The position numbers and the translations under genes were made by a program. The notes under the pieces are model-generated. The model saw only the letters and a list, made by a program, of their open reading frames with translations, ran no database searches and was not told the DNA's origin. Positions 22,684 to 32,700 of a DNA stretch of 35,053 nucleotides are shown piece after piece. Every line of letters begins with the position of its first letter. Positions within the stretch are counted from its first letter, which is position 1. Origin of the DNA: an uncultured Akkermansia sp. (lineage in GTDB: Bacteria; Verrucomicrobiota; Verrucomicrobiia; Verrucomicrobiales; Akkermansiaceae); the NCBI GenBank assembly GCA_947631435.1, contig CANRLM010000026.1:1-35053 (forward strand), given 5' to 3'.

Positions 22684-25600
22684 ATGATGGAGTTCAAATT
22701 TCCGGATTTACCCGTCAGTGAGCGGCGGCGAGAAATCGTGGCGGCGCTGCGGGAGCATCAGGTAGTTGTGGTGGTGGGTGAGACCGGGAGTGGGAAGACC
22801 GCGCAGCTGCCGAAGATGGCTCTCATGGCCGCAGGGGAGCGGGCAGGGATGGTAGGCTGCACCCAACCGCGGAGGTTGGCGGCCGTGGCCGTGGCGCGAC
22901 GGATTGCGGAGGAGTTGGGGGCGGAGGGAGCAGGAATGGTGGGGTACCATGTGCGTTTCGACGACCGCACGGGGGAGGACACGCGCATCAAGCTTATGAC
23001 GGATGGGATTTTGCTGGCCGAGACACAGCAGGATCCCGATCTGCTGGCGTACCACACCATCATTCTGGACGAAGCGCACGAGCGGAGTCTGAATATCGAT
23101 TTCCTGCTCGGGTACTTGAAACTGCTCCTGGAGCGGCGGCGTGATCTGCGGGTCATCATCTCTTCTGCCACGATGAATGCGGCGGCATTCTCGGATTTTT
23201 TTGGTGGCGCGCCTGTCATCGAGGTGCAGGGGAGGACGTATCCGGTGGAGTTGCATTATATGCCGCCGGTAAATGACCAGGAGGAACTGACGTCCCATGT
23301 GGCGCGGGCGGTTGAGTGGGTGACGCAGTATGATGCCGACGGGGATGTGCTGGTGTTCCTGCCCGGCGAACGGGAGATTCGCGATTGCACGGACACCCTG
23401 GAGCAGCTCGAGTTACCGCGCACGGATATCCTGCCGTTGTTTGCGCGGCTGAGTCTTGCGGATCAGCAGCATATCTTTCACCCTGCCCCCGGCAGACGCC
23501 GCATCGTACTCGCCACAAACGTGGCTGAGACTTCTCTGACGATACCGGGCATCATGTACGTTATCGACAGCGGGCTGGCGCGCGTCTCCCGCTATTTGCC
23601 GGGGCGGCAGATTCAGAGTCTGCAGGTGGAGGAAATTTCCAGGGCGTCGGCGCGGCAGAGGGCAGGGCGTTGCGGACGCGTGGCGGAGGGTGTTTGCATT
23701 CGCCTGTACAGCGAGGAAGATTTCAATGCGCGGGAGGCGTATACGGATCCCGAGATAAGGCGCAGCGCGCTGGCGGGAGTGATACTTCGCATGGCAGATT
23801 TGCGCCTGCCCCCGCTCGGCAAGTTTCCCCTGCCGGACCCGCCCGGCGAGCGCCTTATCCACGAAGGCTACAGAACCCTGCGTGAAATCGGGGCGATTGA
23901 CCACGTGAAGCGTCTCACGTTCGTCGGACGAAAATTAGCCAGGTTGCCGTTGGATCCGCGTTTGGGGCGTATTTTGTTGGAATCGCAAAAGGAGAATGCT
24001 GCGGCAGAGGCGCTGGTGCTGGTAGCGGGGATGAGCATCCAGGATCCGCGGGAGAGACCGGTGGATCATGCGGAGGAGGCCGACAGAGCACACGCCGCCT
24101 GGCGTCACGAGGAGAGCGATTTTCTTTCGCTGCTGCAGATGTGGCGAGCGATGGAAGAATACCGAGATGGAGGCAAGTTGCGGCGCAATGCTCTGCGTAA
24201 GTGGTGCAGCGCGCACTTCCTCTCCTTTGCGCGCATGGTGGAGTGGCACAATCTGGAGCAGGATCTGCGAGCTTCCCTCGCATTGGCTCTGCGCTGGCGG
24301 GTCCCTGTTCTGCCGCCGCCGGAAGACCAAGCCACCCCGGAGCGCATCCACCGGGCTGTGCTGGCGGGAGCCCCGTTGCAGATCGGTTGTTGGAACAAGG
24401 AGGACAAAATTTACCGTGGCACCGCTGGGCGTAGTTTTTCCATCTTTCCCGGGTCCGGACTCTTTCGGCGGAAGAACCGCGCGCCCTGGGTGTTCGGCAG
24501 TGATCTTGCAGAAACGTCGCGCCTGTGGTTGCGTCGTGCTGCCGTGTTGGATCCCGCGTGGGTGGAACAGGTGGCTCCCCAATTGTGCACGCGCCACGCC
24601 TATGCTCCGGAGTGGGATGCCCCGGCGGGGGTGGTCTATGCGCGGGAGCGCGTGGTGTGCGGTGGTCTCACCATCGTGGACGGGCGGCGCATCAGCTACG
24701 CTGCATCCCATCCTGCCGAAGCTCGCGCCATCATGATCCGCGATGGGATCCTGCCGCGCAAAATGCAGCGCAACTATCCCTTTCTGGAGCATCTGGAGGA
24801 GATGATGGAGCGGGTGAGCACGGTGGAAAATAAACTGAGGCGCCGCGATCATATCCGCTGTGATGAGTCTATCTACCATTTTTTTGATGAGAGGATCCCG
24901 AAGGATTGCACCTGCGAAAAAGACCTGCGGTTGTGGATGATGAAGGGGGCGGATCCTCATGTGCTGGATATTCCCTACGAGGAGTGCATATACCCCGGAG
25001 AAGACGACGCGCCGGAGGAATTGTACCCGGATGAGCTGCATTGCGCCGCCGGCGATTACCCCGTCTATTACCTGCATGCGCCGGGGGAGGCAGAAGATGG
25101 CGTCACCATCGGCGTGCACATCGACCAGCTTGACGATTTTCCCGACTGGCTGCCGAGCTGGGGCGTGCCGGCGCATCTGGAGCAGCGTGTGCTCATGCTG
25201 CTGCGCTCGCTGCCGAAGGCGGACAGACAGAAACTCATGCCGCTGGCGGAGAGCGCGAGGGAGTTCATGGAAGCGTGGGACGGGAGAGAGAGGAACATGG
25301 AGCTGAATGCGGCGTTGGCACAGTTTGTGAGGGAAAAGACGGGGAAGATTTTTCACCCGTCGGAGTTTGATGCCTGCCGTATGCCGCCGGAATTCGTCAC
25401 CAAAATATGGGTGTGCGATGACGAAGGGGAGGAACTCGCGCTTGGGACGTCTGCCGCGGAATTGAGGGAGCGACTTACCTCCTACCGCGAGCGGCGTTTC
25501 CGGAAACAGGCTGCCCGCAGTATCGTTTCAACGCCGATGACGCACTGGGAGTGCGGCGAACTGCCGATTACCCTGCCCGTCGGGAACGGAATCGGTTACC

Positions 25601-26376
25601 CCGCGTTGGCCGATGAAGGCAACCGGGTGCGCGTGCAGTTGTGCGCTACGGAAGAGCAGGCGGGGATGGTGCACCGCGCGGGGGTGCGTCGCTTGGCGAT
25701 GATCCGCAGCGCGGACTTTTTGAACTCACTGCGTAAGCGGCTGCCAATCCCGGGTGGAATGGCAGCCTTTGCGGGCATCGGCATGAACCCGCGCGAGAAT
25801 GCGGAGCAGAGTATTGCTGCGGCCGTAGATGTTTCTCTGGAGCCTCTCCCTCGCACTCGGGAGGATTTTGAGACAGCCTGCCTGCGCGTGCGAGAACAGG
25901 CATACGACACTCTTGCTGGCCCCATCTCCCGTCTCTGGGAACAGCTCGCTGCAGCGCAGAGAGCCATCGATGAATTTTGTCTCACTGCCTCCCACCACGA
26001 GGCTACCGAACGTATCGCTTCCGATCTTGCACGGCAGTGGGGCTGGCTCACTCGACGAGGGTTCTTAACGGAATCAGGACCTGGCGCTCTGTCGGATCTT
26101 TCGCGCTTCGCCCGTGGCATCTGTGAACGACTGGAACGCCTCTCACACCGTGCGCCGATCGATGATTTATCGCGCATCGATGCGTGGGAGCGGGCTGTGG
26201 CGCTCGGATTTTACGAGCAGTATGAGCGGCACGCCGGGGAGTATATTTGGCAAACCTACGGCATGCTGGCGGAAGAGTACAGGATATCACTCTTCGCTCC
26301 CACTCTTGCTCGTAAGGGACGTGTCTCGCAGCGCAAGTTGCAGGAACTTGTTCCGCCGGGTTGTGCCGTCGAATAA
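22684..26376 (+). CDS. hrpA: ATP-dependent DEAH-box RNA helicase HrpA
   Basis: 1230 residues, close to the roughly 1300 of E. coli HrpA. Motif I GETGSGKT (32-39), Ia TQPRRLAAVAVARR, motif II DEAH (129-132), motif III SAT (161-163), motif V TNVAETSLTIPG and motif VI QRAGRCGR identify a DEAH/RHA helicase. A winged-helix/HA2 region follows, then a long C-terminal extension typical of HrpA (DUF3418-type region, ending near 1230). HrpA has been linked to rescue of collided ribosomes and mRNA processing. It sits 61 bases after aguB and may be co-transcribed with it. Two adjacent ATGs (22684, 22687) are both possible. Confidence 0.95.
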   Translation: MMEFKFPDLPVSERRREIVAALREHQVVVVVGETGSGKTAQLPKMALMAAGERAGMVGCTQPRRLAAVAVARRIAEELGAEGAGMVGYHVRFDDRTGEDTRIKLMTDGILLAETQQDPDLLAYHTIILDEAHERSLNIDFLLGYLKLLLERRRDLRVIISSATMNAAAFSDFFGGAPVIEVQGRTYPVELHYMPPVNDQEELTSHVARAVEWVTQYDADGDVLVFLPGEREIRDCTDTLEQLELPRTDILPLFARLSLADQQHIFHPAPGRRRIVLATNVAETSLTIPGIMYVIDSGLARVSRYLPGRQIQSLQVEEISRASARQRAGRCGRVAEGVCIRLYSEEDFNAREAYTDPEIRRSALAGVILRMADLRLPPLGKFPLPDPPGERLIHEGYRTLREIGAIDHVKRLTFVGRKLARLPLDPRLGRILLESQKENAAAEALVLVAGMSIQDPRERPVDHAEEADRAHAAWRHEESDFLSLLQMWRAMEEYRDGGKLRRNALRKWCSAHFLSFARMVEWHNLEQDLRASLALALRWRVPVLPPPEDQATPERIHRAVLAGAPLQIGCWNKEDKIYRGTAGRSFSIFPGSGLFRRKNRAPWVFGSDLAETSRLWLRRAAVLDPAWVEQVAPQLCTRHAYAPEWDAPAGVVYARERVVCGGLTIVDGRRISYAASHPAEARAIMIRDGILPRKMQRNYPFLEHLEEMMERVSTVENKLRRRDHIRCDESIYHFFDERIPKDCTCEKDLRLWMMKGADPHVLDIPYEECIYPGEDDAPEELYPDELHCAAGDYPVYYLHAPGEAEDGVTIGVHIDQLDDFPDWLPSWGVPAHLEQRVLMLLRSLPKADRQKLMPLAESAREFMEAWDGRERNMELNAALAQFVREKTGKIFHPSEFDACRMPPEFVTKIWVCDDEGEELALGTSAAELRERLTSYRERRFRKQAARSIVSTPMTHWECGELPITLPVGNGIGYPALADEGNRVRVQLCATEEQAGMVHRAGVRRLAMIRSADFLNSLRKRLPIPGGMAAFAGIGMNPRENAEQSIAAAVDVSLEPLPRTREDFETACLRVREQAYDTLAGPISRLWEQLAAAQRAIDEFCLTASHHEATERIASDLARQWGWLTRRGFLTESGPGALSDLSRFARGICERLERLSHRAPIDDLSRIDAWERAVALGFYEQYERHAGEYIWQTYGMLAEEYRISLFAPTLARKGRVSQRKLQELVPPGCAVE

Positions 26377-26461
26377 ACGTGCCCGGTGGCGTGTGATTTT
26401 GTGCCTCGTTCCGCGTTGCATTTAATCCTGCGAGCCACTGTTCCCTTGCAGATTTTACATA

Positions 26462-26489
26462 TTGATTGACACTGCGGGGGTGATATGAG
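26462..26489 (+). promoter_or_regulatory. Possible promoter of rnz
   Basis: TTGATT (26462-26467), 16-nt spacer, TATGAG (26484-26489), then 11 bases to the GTG start. An overlapping TTGACA at 26466-26471 would give too short a spacer. Weak. Confidence 0.25.
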
Positions 26490-26500
26490 ACACTGCTCAC

Positions 26501-27433
26501 GTGCTCGACGTATGTTTACTGGGGACGGGAGGCACCCAGCCGCTCGTGAATCGATGGCTCACCTCGCTGATGGTGCGTTACAAGGGGCATTCCGTGCTGA
26601 TCGATTGCGGGGAGGGCACTCAGGTGGCGGCAGCCAGGGCCGGAGTGAGCCTCAAACCGGTGGACAAATTGCTGCTTACGCACCTGCACGCAGACCATGT
26701 GAGCGGGCTGCCGGGGCTGCTGTTGAGCATGGCGAATGCCGGGAGGGAAGAACCTCTCTCCATCGTGGGACCTGTCGGCACAGAGCGGGTGGTGAAATCC
26801 CTGCGCTGCATTGCAAAAAATCTGCCTTTCGACGTGCGTGTTTCCGAGTTGGAGACAGATGAGGAGACGATGTATTTCCTGGACATCGATATCCGCACGT
26901 TCCCATTGCGGCACCGTGTGACATGCTACGGCTACAGCTTCATTCTTCCGCGCGGCGGGAAATTTGATCCGGAACGTGCCAGGGCGGCGGGGATTCCCCT
27001 GATGTATTGGAAACCCCTGCAACGCGGTGAAACCGTCGAAGTGGAGGGCAAAGTTTACACGCCGGACATGGTGCTGGGCGCACCGCGGCGCGGTATCAAG
27101 GTGACGTACTGCACGGATACGCGTCCGACGCCGGGCATCGCACCGGCCGCATCAGGATCCGACCTCTTCATCTGCGAGGGCATGTACGGGAATGCAGAAA
27201 TGCTCCCTTCCGGTCGTGAAAACCAGCATCTTCTCTTCGCGGAGGCGGCTCAGATTGCCCGCGATGCGGGAGGGGTACGCGAACTCTGGCTTACTCACTA
27301 CAGCCCGTCCATGCCGAATCCCAAAGCGTACCGTGATATTGCGAGAGCCATCTTCCCCAACACGTATACGCCGCGCGACGGCTGGTGCAAATCTATTTCG
27401 TTTGAGGACGACGAAGAAGAGTCCGCAAATTAA
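26501..27433 (+). CDS. rnz: Ribonuclease Z (tRNA 3'-processing endonuclease)
   Basis: 310 residues from a GTG start, the normal length for the bacterial enzyme; the family start GTGG.P..NR follows directly. It cleaves tRNA precursors 3' of the discriminator base using two zinc ions. The metallo-beta-lactamase motif HLHADH is at 61-66. Further ligands are visible in FPLRHRVTCYGY, YCTDTRP and LWLTHYSPS. No ATG upstream gives a better start. It faces the flotillin gene tail to tail with a 14-base gap. Confidence 0.94.
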   Translation: MLDVCLLGTGGTQPLVNRWLTSLMVRYKGHSVLIDCGEGTQVAAARAGVSLKPVDKLLLTHLHADHVSGLPGLLLSMANAGREEPLSIVGPVGTERVVKSLRCIAKNLPFDVRVSELETDEETMYFLDIDIRTFPLRHRVTCYGYSFILPRGGKFDPERARAAGIPLMYWKPLQRGETVEVEGKVYTPDMVLGAPRRGIKVTYCTDTRPTPGIAPAASGSDLFICEGMYGNAEMLPSGRENQHLLFAEAAQIARDAGGVRELWLTHYSPSMPNPKAYRDIARAIFPNTYTPRDGWCKSISFEDDEEESAN

Positions 27434-27447
27434 CGCTGCTGCTTCCT

Positions 27448-28977
27448 TCAAGCCTTCCCGGAGGGGGAGGATTTCGGTGTATCGGGGGCGGATTTATCGG
27501 GAGCCTTTTTGCCGAGGTAGGTAGGGAGTTCGAGACCGACGGCTGAGGCGAGTTCATGCAGCGGCAGAGTGTGCGTCACAAGATTTTGCACAAAGTTGCC
27601 GATGGAACCGGATTGGGAATCGCCGCCGCCCATGACAACCACTTTGTCGAAGGAAAGCCCGCGAACAGCAGAGGCCTGGGTCTCGACGATCTTGGGGAGT
27701 TGTTCCGTGACAAGCAGACCGGAGGCTGCCTGGGCATCGCCCGCGGCTTCCACGATGCGGCGGAACCCACTGGCCTTGGCTTCCAGAGCGGCCTGGATAG
27801 CGGCAGCCTGACCCTGGCCGACCATCTGCAAACCCTCACCTTCCGCCTTCTTTTTGAGAAGAAGAGCATCTGCTTCACCTTTGGCGAGCTTGATCGCGGC
27901 GTTACCCTCGGCCTCCTTGGCAATCACGAGGGCATCTGCTTTACCTTGCTCCTCTTTGACTCGGACGGCGGCAGCCGCCTCGGCGGCAATCTCCTGTTTG
28001 CGCTTGAGAATCTCAGCGGAGACAATCTCATTCGCCGTCTGGGTAGCGCGCTCGAGTTCGGCACGTTTCATCTCCGCTTCGCGGTTGGCAATGTAGCCGG
28101 CTTCTTCCGCTTTGGCGGCTTGCTCACGCTCGGCGACGAGGGCGATGCGGCGCGCTTCCGCCTGGCGCACTTTTAATTTGGCATTTGAATCCGCCACCTT
28201 CATTTCGGCTTCGTTGTTGCCCTCCACGGCGGCAGCATTGGCGAGGGCAACCTGAATCGTCTGGTCGCGCAGGGCTTCTGCCTTGCCGATTTCTCCGCGG
28301 CGGGTCTCCTCCGCCACCTTGATCATGGCATCGTTGATGGCGCGGGCGGCAGCTTCCTGACCCAGCGCGGCAATATAACCGGAGGCATCACGGATATCCG
28401 TGATATTGGCATTGATGAGATAGAGACCGACTTTGTGCAGCTCTACATCCACACCGCCGGTGATGCCTTTGATGAGCTTTTCGCGGTCGGCATTGATTTC
28501 TTCAATCGTGAGAGAGGCGATGACCACGCGCATCTGCCCCATGATAATTTCCGAAGCAAGATCGCGGATATCCTCGCGGGAGCGTCCGAGCAATCGACTG
28601 GCGGCGTTTTGCATGATCTCCGGCTGAGTGCTGATACCTACGATGAAGGAAGAGGGAACGTCCACGCGAATGTTCTGGCTTGAGAGGGCTCCTTTCAGAG
28701 GGACATCGATGTTGATGGGATTGAGATCCATGAAAGCGCAACTCTGGATGATGGGCATCACAAAGGTAGCGCCACCGTGGATGCACTTGGCTGAGCGTCC
28801 CACGCCTACGTTGCCATAGACGATGAGGATTTTGTCCGACGGACACATTTTGTAGCGACTGAAGAGCAGCGCCACGGTACCGAGGAGGAAAAGAATAATG
28901 GCGATGATAGCGATGATGGCGGAGGAAGATTCGCCGACTTCCACGGTCACTTGGGCAAGGGGAAAGAAAATGTTCAT
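27448..28977 (-). CDS. Flotillin (SPFH-domain membrane scaffold)
   Basis: 510 residues, normal for YuaG/FloT-type flotillins. One membrane helix lies near 18-40, then the SPFH/band-7 domain (about 50-230, with CPSDKILIVYG, INIDVPLKGALSSQNIRVDV). A long Ala/Glu/Lys-rich coiled coil has the repeats typical of flotillin (KAEAEG-like: AKEAEGNAAIKLAKGEADAL). A C-terminal oligomerisation region precedes a Pro/Ser/Lys tail. Flotillins organise membrane microdomains. ATG 28977 was chosen because the 50 residues before it are basic and Pro-rich and overlap the NfeD gene. It forms an operon with the NfeD-like gene upstream (28-base gap), the usual pairing. Confidence 0.93.
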   Translation of the reverse strand: MNIFFPLAQVTVEVGESSSAIIAIIAIILFLLGTVALLFSRYKMCPSDKILIVYGNVGVGRSAKCIHGGATFVMPIIQSCAFMDLNPINIDVPLKGALSSQNIRVDVPSSFIVGISTQPEIMQNAASRLLGRSREDIRDLASEIIMGQMRVVIASLTIEEINADREKLIKGITGGVDVELHKVGLYLINANITDIRDASGYIAALGQEAAARAINDAMIKVAEETRRGEIGKAEALRDQTIQVALANAAAVEGNNEAEMKVADSNAKLKVRQAEARRIALVAEREQAAKAEEAGYIANREAEMKRAELERATQTANEIVSAEILKRKQEIAAEAAAAVRVKEEQGKADALVIAKEAEGNAAIKLAKGEADALLLKKKAEGEGLQMVGQGQAAAIQAALEAKASGFRRIVEAAGDAQAASGLLVTEQLPKIVETQASAVRGLSFDKVVVMGGGDSQSGSIGNFVQNLVTHTLPLHELASAVGLELPTYLGKKAPDKSAPDTPKSSPSGKA

Positions 28978-29005
28978 GGAGACAAAGGAGATTGGTGTGG
29001 TGGGA

Positions 29006-29629
29006 TCAGGATGGAGGAGAATCCGCGGGGCGAACAACGAGTCGCTGCGGGGTAGCTTCGACAACGATGATGGAGGATTGCGCAGGCAAGGGGGAATTCC
29101 CGTACTGAACAGCGGACATGGTGACAAGCTGCGCCGGGTGGGCTACCTGCACCTGCCCGCCCGGTTCGCCATGCGGAGGAATTGTCACGTACACCGTACC
29201 GCGCCGATCGACGAGGTCGGAGTATTTCAGGGTGCCGTCCGATTTCATGCTGTAAATAAGGCGCATGAGAACCGCTACGGCGATGAAAAGTACCAGACCG
29301 AGAAGAATACCTGCACACAGGGCAGGGAAAACGGAGAGTCCCCACTGCGTCGCTACAAAGCCACCCCAGCCAAGGCCGAGGAGGAAGGCGATCACTGCAC
29401 GCACGGAGATGGAACCGGTTCCCCCATCCGCCGCGCCTCCCGGCAGATCCGCATCCCCGTCGCCTCCGAAATCTGCAAAGAGGGCGAGGACGAGGCTGAT
29501 GAGAGAGAGAATCGTGGCAAACCACGCAATAGCGCAAAAGACACCGCGTGCCGATACGAAGTCCGGCATCAACTGAGCCGCGCGCAGCAGATCCATGATT
29601 CGACCGAGGATGGAAGTGACGGTGTCCAT
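29006..29629 (-). CDS. NfeD-like membrane protein (YuaF type)
   Basis: 207 residues with three to four membrane helices (about 28-52, 75-97, 98-122). A C-terminal OB-fold-like domain follows (about 135-205; LVDRRGTVYVTIPPHGEPGG, SSIIVVEATPQRLVV). A Gly/Asp-rich loop sits between the first helices. It is the short NfeD form that accompanies flotillin and supports microdomain function or fluidity control. It has its own promoter and is divergent from the PutA-like gene. Confidence 0.85.
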   Translation of the reverse strand: MDTVTSILGRIMDLLRAAQLMPDFVSARGVFCAIAWFATILSLISLVLALFADFGGDGDADLPGGAADGGTGSISVRAVIAFLLGLGWGGFVATQWGLSVFPALCAGILLGLVLFIAVAVLMRLIYSMKSDGTLKYSDLVDRRGTVYVTIPPHGEPGGQVQVAHPAQLVTMSAVQYGNSPLPAQSSIIVVEATPQRLVVRPADSPPS

Positions 29630-29648
29630 AGAGATTGGAACGGAGAAA

Positions 29649-29678
29649 ATTCTACCACAGTGGAAGAGGTGGAGTCAA
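29649..29678 (-). promoter_or_regulatory. Promoter of the NfeD-flotillin operon
   Basis: Minus-strand TTGACT (29678-29673), 18-nt spacer, TAGAAT (29654-29649). The leader would be about 12 bases with no Shine-Dalgarno. Confidence 0.5.
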
Positions 29679-29692
29679 CGAGAATTTTGCAC

Positions 29693-29721
29693 TTGCAAGC
29701 CCATACCGCAGGGGCTAGAAT
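29693..29721 (+). promoter_or_regulatory. Promoter of the PutA-like gene, nearly leaderless
   Basis: TTGCAA (29693-29698), 17-nt spacer, TAGAAT (29716-29721), then eight bases to ATG 29730. Transcription should start within about two bases of the start codon. It is divergent from the NfeD promoter within a 100-bp gap. Confidence 0.5.
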
Positions 29722-29729
29722 AGAGCGAC

Positions 29730-32700
29730 ATGGGGGAAAATGATATCCGCTCGTATCTGAGTGATGCGCGAGACAAAGGATGGAGTGAGCAGGCGCTGGT
29801 GCAGAAGGCAACTGCCATGGCGAAGACGCTGCATACTGCGGCGTTGGGGCGCTCTCACGCCGAGGAACGCCATCTCCTTTCTGCTCTGAGCCGCCTGGCC
29901 GGAAAGAAGGAGGAGAGGAATTTTGTGGCGGCTTTGTGTCGGCAGACCCTTTTCGAACGTCAAGCAGACCGAGCGATGGAAAACTTGCATTCCATCGTTT
30001 CAGATTACGGCGGGGTTCCGACATTTTTCAGCTCCGCCGGGCGATTGCGCATCAAAGCGGCGCTCATGGCTCCGCGTGGAATGCAGGAGGCAGCTCTGCG
30101 TGAGGTGAAACGCGTTTTCCGGACCACGCTGGGCGGGGTGGTCATGAACGGAGGGGAGGAAAAACCCGGGCACCGTGCGGCGATGCTGAAAAAAAACGGG
30201 ATGCAACTGATGATGCAGCCGCTTGGGTGGAGCGTATGCGGCGAAAAAGCAGCGACGGCTTACCGACAAATGCTTCTGCGTATTCCGAAGGAGGAGCCGG
30301 GGGCGGGACTTGTGGTTGAAGCAGAAAAGCTTTATCCCGGATGCGATGCCGCCGCACCGGAGGACAGTATTCGGCGTCTCGGCGAGCGATTAGGTGAGGT
30401 TGCCACGACAGCGGGCGCGATGGGAAGCAGGGTGCTCGTGCGTAGCAGCCGTAGTGATCTTCAGGCCATTGTTCTGTCTGCCGTGCGCAATGTGGCGGCT
30501 TCTTTTTCCGTGCCCGGGGAACGGCATCTGTTGGAGGTGGAACTGGCAGGCCACCTGCCGGCAAGTCGGGCGCTGCTGCGCGAACTGTCGGAATGGGCGG
30601 AGAGTTGTGCGCGCACCGGCTCGGCGCCGTTTCGTGTGCATCTCGTCGCAGAGAGTCATCGGGAGGAGGATGACGTGTGCGCAGAAATCTACGGGGAGGG
30701 CGCGGCGACGTATGCTCCCGGGGATGAGACGGCGGCGGGGTACGCGCAGTTGATACGGGCAGCGATGGAGTGCTCTGCGAAAGCGATTTCTCCCGTTGTG
30801 CACACGCAGAATCCTGTTTATGCATGCTACGCGATGTTGAGCTGGGCGCGCAGCGGGCGCGAGGGGAATGCCCCGCTTGCCTTTGATTACGGCACGGGGA
30901 GCCATTTGGGGCGTGTGGCAGGCATGCCGGGGGGTGACATAGAGCTGATTGCCCCGTGGATTGCGGGGGAGAGTGGAGAAAGACTATTTGAGCAATACCT
31001 GATGCGCGTTATCGATGAATTGGTGCAGGGGGGGAAGGACGGCTACTTGCAGCAGGCGTTTTCCTCATCTACCGATGCAGTGGATTGGGATGCCATGGCA
31101 AGACCGCTGCGCGTAGCGGAGAGCATTCATTCAACAGCAGCGGGGGGCGCGATGGAAACGACGAGTCGCGAGCAACGGACGGGAAACTTGGGGAATCTGC
31201 TGGTGCGTGCCGAGGTGGAGTCTTATTACGCCGCTGCTGCAGAAGAGCAGGAAAGAGTCGTGGAGCCTCTGCCGCTGGTTCCGGGCGGCGTGCGCATGGA
31301 AAGTCCGCTCACCTGCATTCGTCGTTCGCTCATTGCGCCCGGTGTGGAGATCTACCGCTACCGCGGGGCCGATTACAACGCCGTGGATGAGACCCTCCGG
31401 ATGGCGAAAAAGGCAGCGGAAGAAGAGGAATCTGCTGTGGATTTGTCCGGGAGAGCTCGGACCCTGAGGAAGGTTGCGACGGAACTGCGCGTGGAGAGTG
31501 CCAAATGGGTGGCCTTGCTGGTGCGCGATGCCGGGTGCACCATTCGGGATGCTGTCTGTGAGTTGAGAGATGCCCGGGCCGCTCTTCTCAACGCCGGCGA
31601 TCGAGCCATGGAGTGGGAGGAATTGAAAGACGGGGCGGAGACAGAGCCGGCCGGTGTCGTGGTGGTGTCCTGCGGGGAGGCGCACCCGCTTTCCGATGCT
31701 GCCGGAGCCATCGCCACGGCATGGATGGCGGGAGGAGTGATCATCTACAAGCCGGCGGCGTGCACGACACTGCTCGGCACAAGATTTGCCGAACTCCTGA
31801 ATAAAATGGGTGTCGGCGTGATGTGCCTCCCCTGCGGCGGGGAGGAGATAGCTCAGAGGCTCATGTCAGATGAGCGGGTGGATCTCGTGCTGTGCCGGGG
31901 CACGGTGGAGCAGGCGCGGCGGAGAGCATCTCTCGCGGCTGGGAGCTCTGTGTTGTGCGGGCCGGAACACGGACCGAGCGTTTACCTGGCTGAGAGCTGC
32001 AATTGGCAGAAAGTCGTGCCGGAGTTGGTGCAGGCTTCCCTGCGCCGGAGCGGACAGAGTCCGGATGCTCCCCACCTCGTTTTCCTGCACGCTTCACTCT
32101 ACGACAACCCTGCCGTACGGGCGATGTTGGAGGACGCTGTGGCACTGCCACAGGCGCAGCCCACGCATTTGCAAAGTGCGCGACTCGGTCCCCTCGCCGC
32201 ACCCCTTACAGAGGCGCAGAGGCGTCTGCTGGATGAGCCGCCCGGTGGGGAGGAGGATTGGTGGGCGCTGCCGCGGGCTGCGGATTGCAACAGCCTGCTT
32301 CGGAGTGTGGGCCTTTGCTCGCGCGCGGGGATGCATCGGGAAATACCGGCTCACGGGCAGAAGCTCCCCATCATCGGGCTGGTGCGCGTGGAGAGCTGCG
32401 ATGAGGCGGCGGGTTTGCAGAGGCGCCTGGCATGCGGGAGCCGCGCCGTTATTTACTCGCAGGATGCCGAGGAGGTAGCGCATTGGGAGGAAATGGCGGA
32501 CTGCCGTTGGGTGGCGGTGAATTGTTTCCCGACGTTCCGCCCGGGCGCGTTGCCTCAGCCTGCGTGGAACACCGGGCTTCGCGGAGCTGTCGGCTCTCTG
32601 CTCGGCACGACCGATACCGCTGTGGCCTTCAACCGCTGGAGGGAAGAGCGACGTCCCGGGATGCGCAGTGCGCGGCGACAGCTTTCCTTTGACCCCAAAG

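Noticed and set aside
23935..25356. 473-residue minus-strand open frame
   Set aside because: Antisense shadow of hrpA in G+C-rich DNA; its His/Arg/Pro-rich translation has no recognisable domain.
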